Source: Candidatus Tariuqbacter arcticus
Lineage (GTDB): Bacteria > Electryoneota > Tariuqbacteria > Tariuqbacterales > Tariuqbacteraceae
Reading direction: 5' to 3'
DNA length: 20,414 nt
Assembly (NCBI GenBank): GCA_013202315.1
Contig: JABMRZ010000472.1
Coordinates: 1 to 20,414, forward strand
The position numbers were made by a program, and so were the translations under genes. A model generated the notes under the pieces. That model made no database searches, was not told the DNA's origin, and worked only from the letters and a program-made list of their open reading frames with translations. How positions within the stretch are numbered: position 1 is the first letter of the stretch; the number at the start of each line of letters is the position of its first letter. Shown here in pieces: positions 13,956 to 20,414 of this stretch.

Positions 13956-15635
13956 TTAGTGCATCTCAATATACCCGCAGGGGCACTGCTCGGCGCATTT
14001 TTTGCATCCGTTGCAGAATTCCATTTTATATTTGTAGGGTTCGCCTTTTATCAAAGGTTTAATAACAGCGTTGTCCTGGCAGTAACTCCAGCATTCATCG
14101 CAGCCGAAACAGGAGCCGCAGCTCATACACCGCATCGCCTCTTCGATAACCTGTTCCCTGGTTAGAGTGGAAGCGATTTCGGCTTCGGGATCTTTTAATC
14201 GTGTATCCGGGGTGAGGCATTCGGCTTCCTGCAGGAACTTTTCCTCGTAATAAGAGAGCAGCATTTTGTCGTGCTTGATGATGGGGAGTTCTTCTTCTTT
14301 AGGTATTTCGATGCCGCGCAGCTGGGAGTGGATAGTCTGGGCGGCGATTCTGCCTTGATAAATAGCGATGCTGACCAAGCCGAGTTGGAAGGCGTCTCCG
14401 CCAGCGTAGATGTTTTCCACGCTAGTTTGACCCTGTTCGTCGATTTTCACCCAGTCTTTGGGGTTGCCGACTTTTTCCAGCCCCTCGAATTCGGGTTCCT
14501 GACTGATGGCGGCGATTAAGGTGGAAGCTTCCAAGTCGAAATAGTCACCTTCGATGGGGATGGGCCTGCGCCTGCCGGAGGAATCGGGTTCACCTAATTC
14601 CATACGCTGGCATTTCAGCACCATCCGATTATCGCCGTCGGTGTTCACTTCAACGGGGATAGCGAGGAAGTGGAACTGTACCTCTTCTTCTTCGGCGCCG
14701 GTGATTTCTTCGTCGATGGCGGGCATTTCTTTACGGGTGCGGCGGTATAGGATGGTGGCTTTAGCGCCAATCCGACGGGCGACGCGGGCGGCGTCGATGG
14801 CGGTGTCTCCGCCTCCGACCACTACCACATTATCGCCGACATCTATTTTTTCGCCGCTGTTGATGCGATTCAGGAATCCGGTACCGGTGAAGACTCTGGC
14901 TGAATCTTCGCCGGTGATGCCAAGCATTTTGCCCTTATGAGCGCCAATGCCGACGAAGATGGCATCGTATTCCCTGCGGAGTTCTTCCAATGGAATATCT
15001 TTACCCACCACCGTATTGCATTTGATTTCGATGCCCATATCTTCCAGCCGATGATATTCCGCATCGATAATATCCCGGGGCAGGCGGTAAGCTGGTATTC
15101 CGTAGCGAAGCATTCCCCCGGTTTTGGGAAAAGCTTCAAATACAGTTACTTTATATCCCAACCGGGTAAGTTGATAAGCGCAGGACATTCCAGCGGGACC
15201 GGAACCGATGACCGCAATTTTTTCTGGCTGTTTTTCTTCGGATAGCAGGGTCGGCTTCAAGCCTTTCTCTAAACCGTAATCGCCGATGAATCGTTCGATA
15301 TTGTTAATGCCGACGCTGGCTTCTTTATACTGTCGATTGCAGTCGCTTTCACAGGGATGCGGGCATACCCGCCCTAAAATCGCCGGGAAAGGGTTCTTTT
15401 CCATCAATATATTCCAGGCGTCCACAAAGGATTCGTCATAAGTGCGCTCCATTTTTTCTGACTGACCGATGGTGGTCAGGATTTCTCGTATGGAAGTCTG
15501 ATTGGGACAGCTATTTTGACAGGGGGGTTTCTTGAGCACATTCACAGGCCTCAAATTGGAAGTCTGAACAGCGGAACCTCCGGTGAATGCTCTGGTGCGT
15601 AAGCCTTTTTTCTTCTTCTTAACTACTTTCGCCAT
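13956..15635 (-). CDS. dsrL: DsrL-like NAD(P)H-dependent iron-sulfur flavoprotein
   Basis: This 559-residue protein resembles the glutamate synthase small subunit and carries Fe-S domains. An N-terminal Cys region (CQNSC at 39-43; CPHPCESDC at 91-99) binds Fe-S clusters. A FAD Rossmann motif (GSGPAG, 144-149) and an NAD(P) motif (VVVGGGDTAIDAARVA) follow. The C-terminal ferredoxin-like domain is Cys-rich (CMSCGSCFGCDEC and CNGCKKCAEQCPCG). DsrL exchanges electrons between NAD(P)H and DsrAB; it is essential in sulfur oxidisers and a variant occurs in some reducers. I chose ATG 15635, which has GGGGA upstream, over TTG 15653. The basic N-terminus (VVKKKKKGLR) is unusual. Its place between dsrN and dsrC, in a cluster with dsrD, suggests the reducer-type DsrL. 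Confidence 0.88.
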   Translation of the reverse strand: MAKVVKKKKKGLRTRAFTGGSAVQTSNLRPVNVLKKPPCQNSCPNQTSIREILTTIGQSEKMERTYDESFVDAWNILMEKNPFPAILGRVCPHPCESDCNRQYKEASVGINNIERFIGDYGLEKGLKPTLLSEEKQPEKIAVIGSGPAGMSCAYQLTRLGYKVTVFEAFPKTGGMLRYGIPAYRLPRDIIDAEYHRLEDMGIEIKCNTVVGKDIPLEELRREYDAIFVGIGAHKGKMLGITGEDSARVFTGTGFLNRINSGEKIDVGDNVVVVGGGDTAIDAARVARRIGAKATILYRRTRKEMPAIDEEITGAEEEEVQFHFLAIPVEVNTDGDNRMVLKCQRMELGEPDSSGRRRPIPIEGDYFDLEASTLIAAISQEPEFEGLEKVGNPKDWVKIDEQGQTSVENIYAGGDAFQLGLVSIAIYQGRIAAQTIHSQLRGIEIPKEEELPIIKHDKMLLSYYEEKFLQEAECLTPDTRLKDPEAEIASTLTREQVIEEAMRCMSCGSCFGCDECWSYCQDNAVIKPLIKGEPYKYKMEFCNGCKKCAEQCPCGYIEMH

Positions 15636-15715
15636 AGTATTGTTATTCCCCAAGGGGATGTTTTGTTAGTGATATAAGTGTAATTGTCAAGTTGTTTTTA
15701 TAGTTGAACAGGAAC

Positions 15716-17119
15716 TCACTGGATATTATGGATATTACGAAATCTTTCAGCCGCATCGACAAATCTTTCACCCCATTCCGGGACGCCCAAAGCGTGTATA
15801 TGCAGATAGCCAGCTAATACATTCTTATAGATGACGCCGTCCCTGCGGTCGAAGCACCCGGTTCCCCGCAAAACCTGGAAAGCGGTGTGGAATTTTTCCT
15901 GCCCTTCAATGAATTTAGTATAGTGGAACTCATGTCCTTTAAGAACAGTTCCCCGCGGGAAATAAGGATTCTCTCCAGTAACTTTAACCTCACAATATCC
16001 ATGACCTTGAGGTCTGGGTTCCACTTTGAGTTTCATAGGGAAGACATCTGCGAGAGGGAATTCTTCGCCGCCCCATTTGAGAGAGCGGCAGAGATAGATT
16101 AAGCCTCCGCATTCAGCATAGATGGGGAGCCCCGCTTCGGCTGCGCTCTTCACCGAATTCCTGAGCGATTCATTGGCGGAAAGTTCCCGTAGATGTGTTT
16201 CTGGGAATCCGCCGCCGATGAACAATCCATCGCATTTTGGCAGCGCATCGGATTTCAATGAAGAGACGGGGATAATTTCAGCGCCCGCATCCTGCAGCGC
16301 CTCCAGGTTTTCTTGATAATAGAAGGTGAAAGCGGAATCGCAGAAATAACATATTCGGGCTCGGATTTTTTCAGCGCCGCTTCGTCTCATTATCGGTTCC
16401 GGGGGCGATTCAGGTGGGGAAACGCTATTGGCGATTTCCAGAATTTGTTCGGCGTAAAGATGCTTCTCGGCAATCTGTGCTAAAACTGAATGCAGCGATT
16501 CTATTTTAGGATGTTCTTCAGGTGTAACTAATCCGAGATGCCGTCCGGGCAGGAAATTCTCATTTTCTAAGCGGGGGATAAATCCTAAAGTTGGAAGACC
16601 GCAGTATCGTTCCACTGATTTTCGCAGAAGATTCCGATGCCTTTCACCGGCGGTGCGGTTGAAGATGACACCGGCGATTTTTACTTCCGAGTCAAGCTCT
16701 TGACAGCCGAGGACGAGGGCGGCGATGGTGCGGGTAACTTTAGCGGCGTCGACCACCAGAATTACCGGTGTATCAAGCAGTTTAGCCAGTTCGGCGGAAC
16801 TGTGTGTTCCATCGACATTCAAGCCGTCGTGCAGACCGCGGTTGCCTTCGATGAGGGCGATATCTTTTCCAGCGGAGTTGAGAAAGAACGATTGGCGAAC
16901 CTTTCGCCTGTCAACCATATAAGTATCGAGGTTCCTGGCGGGTGAGCCGGAAGCCCATCGCAGCCAGGCTGCATCTATATAGTCCGGACCTTTCTTAAAA
17001 GCGGCGGTTGCGAGCCCTTTGGTGCGCCAAAATGCAAGTAGGCTCAACGAGACCAGAGTTTTTCCACAGTCGCCGCCGGTTCCGGCAATCATTAATCGGG
17101 GATAGTTATCAACAGGCAT
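15716..17119 (-). CDS. dsrN: DsrN, CobB/CbiA-type siroheme amidase
   Basis: This 467-residue protein of the cobyrinic acid a,c-diamide synthase family performs ATP- and glutamine-dependent amidation. The P-loop-like GTGGDCGKT is at residues 13-21. The glutamine amidotransferase half (about 255-460) has the nucleophile Cys337 in YAECGG and the catalytic His region HIHALG near the C-terminus. In dsr operons this gene is dsrN, which is proposed to convert siroheme to the siroheme amide found in DsrAB. Cobalamin synthesis is the alternative, but no other cobalamin genes are here and the dsr context decides. It lies between dsrD and dsrL. The Shine-Dalgarno sequence is weak, with a 30-nt gap after dsrD. 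Confidence 0.9.
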   Translation of the reverse strand: MPVDNYPRLMIAGTGGDCGKTLVSLSLLAFWRTKGLATAAFKKGPDYIDAAWLRWASGSPARNLDTYMVDRRKVRQSFFLNSAGKDIALIEGNRGLHDGLNVDGTHSSAELAKLLDTPVILVVDAAKVTRTIAALVLGCQELDSEVKIAGVIFNRTAGERHRNLLRKSVERYCGLPTLGFIPRLENENFLPGRHLGLVTPEEHPKIESLHSVLAQIAEKHLYAEQILEIANSVSPPESPPEPIMRRSGAEKIRARICYFCDSAFTFYYQENLEALQDAGAEIIPVSSLKSDALPKCDGLFIGGGFPETHLRELSANESLRNSVKSAAEAGLPIYAECGGLIYLCRSLKWGGEEFPLADVFPMKLKVEPRPQGHGYCEVKVTGENPYFPRGTVLKGHEFHYTKFIEGQEKFHTAFQVLRGTGCFDRRDGVIYKNVLAGYLHIHALGVPEWGERFVDAAERFRNIHNIQ

Positions 17120-17149
17120 TTCAGCCCAATTTCAGCGGCTTACGCCAAC

Positions 17150-17401
17150 CTAATCAGTCGGTGGAGCCGCACCTTCCTTGTGCGGCAGTTCGACATAACT
17201 TCCACCGAAGTAGGTATAAACGCAGCGTTCGGAATCGATTAACATTCTGACAGCTTGTTTGCAGGCTTTTTTGTCGACTTCATCGCCGTACAGCTCGATC
17301 ATCGATTTGGTGAGGTCCATCGCCTTCAATTTTTTCTTGCCTTGAGCCTCGGCAACCAATTTATACATTGATTCGGCGATTTCTTCAATTGGCATTGCCA
17401 T
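17150..17401 (-). CDS. dsrD: DsrD, winged-helix sulfite reduction protein
   Basis: This 83-residue basic-acidic winged-helix protein lies immediately downstream of dsrB, 17 nt away. Recognisable DsrD sequence includes the helix with KKLKAMDLTKSMIELYGDEV and the wing ERCVYTYFGGSYVELPHKEG. DsrD stimulates sulfite reduction by DsrAB and is taken as a marker of reductive dsr pathways. I chose ATG 17401, with AGAGG 9 nt upstream; ATG 17395 is the alternative. There is no Cys cluster or membrane segment. Confidence 0.93.
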   Translation of the reverse strand: MAMPIEEIAESMYKLVAEAQGKKKLKAMDLTKSMIELYGDEVDKKACKQAVRMLIDSERCVYTYFGGSYVELPHKEGAAPPTD

Positions 17402-17418
17402 AATTAAATACCTCTCGG

Positions 17419-18501
17419 TTAATATGTGAGGTGAGCGGAGCGCTTATAGGTCAAACCGGCGTGTTTGAAATCGTCAATATGTTCCTTCTGGAAGGGGATG
17501 CCGGTTTTCTTGAAGAAATTAGGCCAGCCGATGCGGTTAATCCATTCTCCGATGCGCTCGTAATTCCGGGCGTCTTTACGCCAGACATCGATGATATTCA
17601 CAATGGAATTAACTACCGTGGGCCAGCGAGGCGGCTCATTCTCAATGTAGGGCACAGCCAGTTTGGAGAACATCGGTTCCTGACGGGCGTTGGAAACTTT
17701 ACCGCCTACCCATAGAGAAACGCCGTCGTTCAGCGCGTTGTTCAGCGGCAATGCAGGGCACACGGTGTAGCAGTTGGCGCAGAACATGCACATCTCTTCG
17801 ATGATTTCCACCGAAGCAACACCTTCAACCGTTGCGGGCCGGATAGCGGCGGTGGGACAGGAAGCTGACACATTGGGTATTTCACATACTTTGCGCAGAT
17901 TCTTATGGTCAATTATAGGCGGTCTGCGGTGAACGCCCAATATGGCGATATCCGAGCAATGAACCGCGCCGCACATATTCAAACAGCAGGCGAGGGCGAT
18001 GCGGCATTTGGCGGGCAGATCCATATTCGCATAATGTTCGAAGATAGCGTCCATAACCGCTTTGACTATCCCGGAAGCGTCGGTGGCGGCGCTGTGGCAG
18101 TGAATCCATCCCTGGGTATGGACGATGCTGGTGATGGATTTGCCCATACCGCCGACCGGATGCCCCAATTCAGCCAGCGCTTCGATGATTTCATCTATCT
18201 TGGATTCATCGGTGGTCATAAATTCGATATTATGACGGCTGGTGAAGCGGAGGTGTCCGCCGCAGTATTTATCAGCCAGGTCGCAAATCATGCGGATTTT
18301 CTTGATGCTCATTAATCGCGAACCGCCGGCGCGGATGGTATAGACTTTATCTCCGGTCTCGGAGACATGCATCAGCACTCCCGGCTTCAGGATTTCGTGG
18401 TATTTCCACTTGCCGTAGTTTTCCTTGATGACCGGCGGCAGGAATTGTTCATAATGCGGGGGACCTATGTCTGTAATTCTGTCTTTAAGGTCGATAGCCA
18501 T
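17419..18501 (-). CDS. dsrB: Dissimilatory sulfite reductase subunit beta
   Basis: DsrB is the beta subunit of the cytoplasmic DsrAB complex that reduces sulfite at a siroheme-[4Fe-4S] centre. The 360-residue protein has the characteristic [17 protein letters not shown] region (Cys135). It also has the coupled-cluster motif [11 protein letters not shown] (Cys172, 173, 177) and the ferredoxin insertion [11 protein letters not shown] (Cys238, 241, 244, 248). Length and motifs agree with a full-length DsrB. ATG 18501 has AGGAG at 9-nt spacing. It follows dsrA by 59 nt and precedes dsrD. No unusual residues or breaks are seen. Confidence 0.97.
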   Translation of the reverse strand: MAIDLKDRITDIGPPHYEQFLPPVIKENYGKWKYHEILKPGVLMHVSETGDKVYTIRAGGSRLMSIKKIRMICDLADKYCGGHLRFTSRHNIEFMTTDESKIDEIIEALAELGHPVGGMGKSITSIVHTQGWIHCHSAATDASGIVKAVMDAIFEHYANMDLPAKCRIALACCLNMCGAVHCSDIAILGVHRRPPIIDHKNLRKVCEIPNVSASCPTAAIRPATVEGVASVEIIEEMCMFCANCYTVCPALPLNNALNDGVSLWVGGKVSNARQEPMFSKLAVPYIENEPPRWPTVVNSIVNIIDVWRKDARNYERIGEWINRIGWPNFFKKTGIPFQKEHIDDFKHAGLTYKRSAHLTY

Positions 18502-18560
18502 AGTGGCATTCTCCTATTAAAATTTTAAATTGGCGAATTATTATTGATTCAGAAGGCGGC

Positions 18561-19775
18561 TTATTCGTCAGCCTCTTCTTCCTCTTCATCTTCCTCCTCG
18601 AAGTATTCTTCGTAGAAGATATAGGGATTTTCGCGGGGGTGAGCGACCATTTCAGCCACCGGTTCCACTCCGACCGCTTCGAGGAAATTACCCATTCCCA
18701 CGCGCTGAATGAATTCGCCGATTCTTTCCCGGTTCTTGCCTTCTTCGCACCATAAATCCCACATTTCCTCGACCAGGTCTTTGAGTTCCTGATATGGGGG
18801 TTCCATTTTGAAGAAGGGGATGATGACGGAAGAGAGGAATGCGCCTTCAATAATGGGGGCTTTGGAGCCGATGAGGATGCAGGCGCCGGTGTCGGTCCCG
18901 GGGCGGAGAGCTTTGGGCATCACATTGATGCAGTGCATGCAGTGGACGCAGGCGCGGTTGTCGATGCAGAGTTCCTTCCCGTCCCAAGCTATGCATTTGG
19001 CGGGGCATAGTTCGACCACATCTTTTTGAATATCGAGCCCCCGGTCAGCATATTCCAGAACGGCGTCTTTATCCATCCGAATATCGTCGCGCCAGGTGCC
19101 AATAAAGGAAATATCAGCGCGGGCGATGGCGGCTACGCAGTCGTTAGGGCATCCGGAGAATTTGAATTTCCACTTGTAAGGGAAGGCGGGACGGTGGATT
19201 TCGTCCTGATAGGTCATAGTGAAATCGTAGCAGGCAGCCATAGTGTCATAGCAAGACCACTCGCAGCGTGATTGACCCAGGCAGCAGCTTGGGGTTCTCA
19301 CATCGGAGCCGGAGCCGCCAATATCAAACCCGTTCTTTGCCAATTCCTGGAAGGTCGGTTCCAAAGCGTCTGTATGGCACCCCAGGAGGATGATATCTCC
19401 GGTGGAACCGTGCATATTGGTGATGCCGGAACCGTGGCGTTCCCAGATGTCGCAGACGGTGCGCAGAGCTTTGGTGGAATAGTACCAGCCTGCAGGCTGA
19501 TTGATCCTCATAGTATGGAAGTGGGCGATGTGAGGATATTCTTCGGGCAGGTCGTTATAACGACCGATTACTCCGCCTCCATATCCTAACACGCCGACTA
19601 TTCCGCCGTGTTTCCAGTGACAGATTTTTTCTCTGTAAGACCGTTCCAGCAGATTGAGCAGGTCGCTGCCCATTGGGTTAGTTTCCGCAGCCATTTTAAT
19701 TTCTTTTACGAAACTGGGCCAAGGACCCTTTTCAAGTTCATCGAGAAGCGGAGTTTCTGATGTTTTTTCCGCCAT
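18561..19775 (-). CDS. dsrA: Dissimilatory sulfite reductase subunit alpha
   Basis: DsrA is the alpha subunit of DsrAB, the terminal reductase of sulfite/sulfate respiration. The 404-residue protein has the siroheme/[4Fe-4S] motifs CLGQSRC (Cys165, Cys171) and CPNDC (Cys209, Cys213). The ferredoxin domain has ELCPAKC (257, 261) and [12 protein letters not shown] (276, 279, 282). ATG 19775 has AAGGAG 5 nt upstream. It is the first gene of the dsr train, with a long AT-rich leader behind it. The C-terminus ends in a very acidic tail after NPYIFYEE ([13 protein letters not shown]), unlike the tails I recall from other DsrA proteins. Confidence 0.97.
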   Translation of the reverse strand: MAEKTSETPLLDELEKGPWPSFVKEIKMAAETNPMGSDLLNLLERSYREKICHWKHGGIVGVLGYGGGVIGRYNDLPEEYPHIAHFHTMRINQPAGWYYSTKALRTVCDIWERHGSGITNMHGSTGDIILLGCHTDALEPTFQELAKNGFDIGGSGSDVRTPSCCLGQSRCEWSCYDTMAACYDFTMTYQDEIHRPAFPYKWKFKFSGCPNDCVAAIARADISFIGTWRDDIRMDKDAVLEYADRGLDIQKDVVELCPAKCIAWDGKELCIDNRACVHCMHCINVMPKALRPGTDTGACILIGSKAPIIEGAFLSSVIIPFFKMEPPYQELKDLVEEMWDLWCEEGKNRERIGEFIQRVGMGNFLEAVGVEPVAEMVAHPRENPYIFYEEYFEEEDEEEEEADE

Positions 19776-19841
19776 GCTTACTCCTTGGATTAAAGATTCA
19801 GTATTATTTATTTAATTTTCATTGACGAACACATAAAACAG

Positions 19842-19889
19842 CCCCGAAATTAAAAGAAAATATTCACAAAAGCCGGATATATTTCGGGG
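19842..19889 (-). promoter_or_regulatory. Inverted repeat in the dsrA leader
   Basis: Perfect 9-nt arms, CCCCGAAAT (19842-19850) and ATTTCGGGG (19881-19889), are separated by 30 nt. They lie between the candidate promoter and the dsrA start, about 67-114 nt upstream of the ATG. It could be a leader hairpin or a regulator's operator; a weak TTTT follows on minus. Confidence 0.45.
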
Positions 19890-19925
19890 ATAATAAAACC
19901 TCTTCCCCCAATAAGTTTAATTCTA

Positions 19926-19955
19926 ACAATATAAAAAAAGAATTGAAAAAGTCAA
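19926..19955 (-). promoter_or_regulatory. Candidate dsrA promoter
   Basis: On minus, TTGACT (19955-19950) is followed by TATATT (19933-19928, 16-nt spacer) or TATTGT (19931-19926, 18-nt spacer). It lies about 150 nt upstream of dsrA and would give a leader containing the inverted repeat at 19842-19889. The DNA is AT-rich, so chance matches are possible. Confidence 0.45.
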
Positions 19956-20196
19956 GAAAATTTGTGAAAAAAATGTCAAATTGAGCTGTATACCATTGGC
20001 TGCAGGGAGTTGATATATTTAAAATGATGATGGTGTAATTTGATTTTTCATCCTGTATAACATAACTTAATACTCAAAATGCTGAAATTTGCATTTTTGC
20101 TGGTGGAAACAATAAAACATATTGCGATGTGCAAGTTCACAAAGAGCCAAGCGCCAAGGATTTTACTTTATATTGTTCACTCGCTGTTCATTTCAG

Positions 20197-20243
20197 TTCC
20201 GGTTTATCCGGGTTATAAATCCCCTAACCCGGACGAGCCGGAA
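20197..20243. repeat. Long imperfect palindrome
   Basis: Nested arms TTCCGG/CCGGAA (outer) and CCGGGTTA/TAACCCGG (inner) with partly pairing 5-nt interior segments form a stem of about 19 bp around a 9-nt loop. There is no T-run on either side, so it is not an obvious terminator. Part of one arm recurs inverted near the window end (CTCGTCCGGG at 20403-20412). Confidence 0.6.
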
Positions 20244-20300
20244 CAAATTCAAAAATCGAAATCCGAAATCCGAAACAAATTCAAAATTAAAAACTCAAAA
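20244..20300 (+). repeat. A-rich AATCCGAA-type repeat tract
   Basis: This is a degenerate simple repeat of CAAATTC, AAATCCGAAATCCGAAAC and AAAATTAAAAACTC units. It resembles the A-rich tract at 53-86 that also precedes a copy of the dispersed repeat. Confidence 0.5.
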
Positions 20301-20399
20301 CTAATGAGACTTATACTTGGCAATTTGTAAGTTAATAAGTATTATAAAATTACAAGATTTTCAGCCAGAAAAAACACAAATCTCAGAATTTAGATGCTA
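20279..20399 (+). repeat. Dispersed intergenic repeat, right copy
   Basis: An A-rich tract, TGAGACTTATAC (20305-20316) and a 44-nt block at 20356-20399 containing GCCAGAAAAAACAC match 53-188 in order and orientation. The spacing between the two conserved blocks is 12 nt longer than in the left copy. Confidence 0.6.
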
Positions 20400-20414
20400 C
20401 GCCTCGTCCGGGAC

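Larger units (their letters stand above)
19776..20414. other. Non-coding region upstream of dsrA
   Basis: I see no convincing gene in these 639 nt. From dsrA outward it holds the Shine-Dalgarno sequence, an inverted repeat (19842-19889), a candidate promoter (19926-19955), an AT-rich stretch, a long hairpin (20197-20243), an A-rich AATCCGAA repeat tract, and the right copy of the dispersed repeat (to 20399). A plus-strand reading frame at 20079-20330 is mostly made of these repeats and is not called. Confidence 0.6.

Noticed and set aside
20079..20330. Plus-strand reading frame of 83 codons
   Set aside because: It runs through the palindrome and the A-rich repeat tract, lacks a Shine-Dalgarno sequence, and its translation is low-complexity Lys/Ser at the end.
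1..20414. tRNA, rRNA, CRISPR arrays, insertion sequences
   Set aside because: I scanned the intergenic regions and saw no cloverleaf-like gene, no regularly spaced repeats, no transposase and no terminal inverted repeats with target duplications.

Overview
The window looks like part of the chromosome of an uncultured, strictly anaerobic, sulfite/sulfate-respiring bacterium. The evidence is a compact dissimilatory sulfite reductase (dsr) locus, moderate G+C, short Shine-Dalgarno-led intergenic gaps, and small A-rich or CCCTAAA-like intergenic repeats. I cannot assign a phylum from the sequence alone. The presence of dsrD beside dsrL and the absence of dsrJOP suggest a lineage outside the classical Desulfovibrio-type reducers, but this is inference.

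Layout, reading the minus strand from right to left. A long gene train starts at dsrA (19775) and runs dsrA-dsrB-dsrD-dsrN(cobB)-dsrL-dsrC-dsrM-dsrK. It continues without a break into a diheme cytochrome c lipoprotein, a Rieske Fe-S protein, a cytochrome b6-like protein, a subunit-IV-like protein, a membrane-anchored monoheme cytochrome c and a membrane-anchored helical-repeat protein. It ends at a good intrinsic terminator near 6107-6133. Downstream, still on minus, are a separate FAD oxidoreductase-rhodanese fusion, hemA and a metallophosphoesterase. On plus, an M3-family oligoendopeptidase (pepF, 228-2084) converges on that block and has its own strong terminator. A small orphan HicB-type antitoxin gene lies on plus between the two cytochrome b genes.

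How it fits together. DsrAB reduces sulfite and loads sulfur onto DsrC. DsrD accompanies the reductive form. DsrN (CobB family) would make siroheme amide, and HemA supplies tetrapyrrole precursor. DsrL is an NAD(P)H-dependent iron-sulfur flavoprotein that can feed electrons to DsrAB. DsrMK regenerates DsrC from the membrane quinone pool. The Rieske/cytochrome b/cytochrome c set sits where dsrJOP is found in other organisms and probably provides a second quinol-linked electron-transfer complex.

The most notable observation is that dsrK is interrupted by one in-frame TGA (11373-11375) exactly where DsrK proteins carry a conserved Cys (the GECGH motif of the C-terminal half). The frame stays open on both sides with all other family motifs intact. 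A perfect 6-bp GC hairpin with a G-containing 5-nt loop begins 11 nt after the TGA, where a bacterial SECIS element should be. TGA is used as a normal stop by several other genes here. I therefore read dsrK as a probable selenoprotein gene, with selenocysteine in the catalytic half of the DsrC-reducing subunit.
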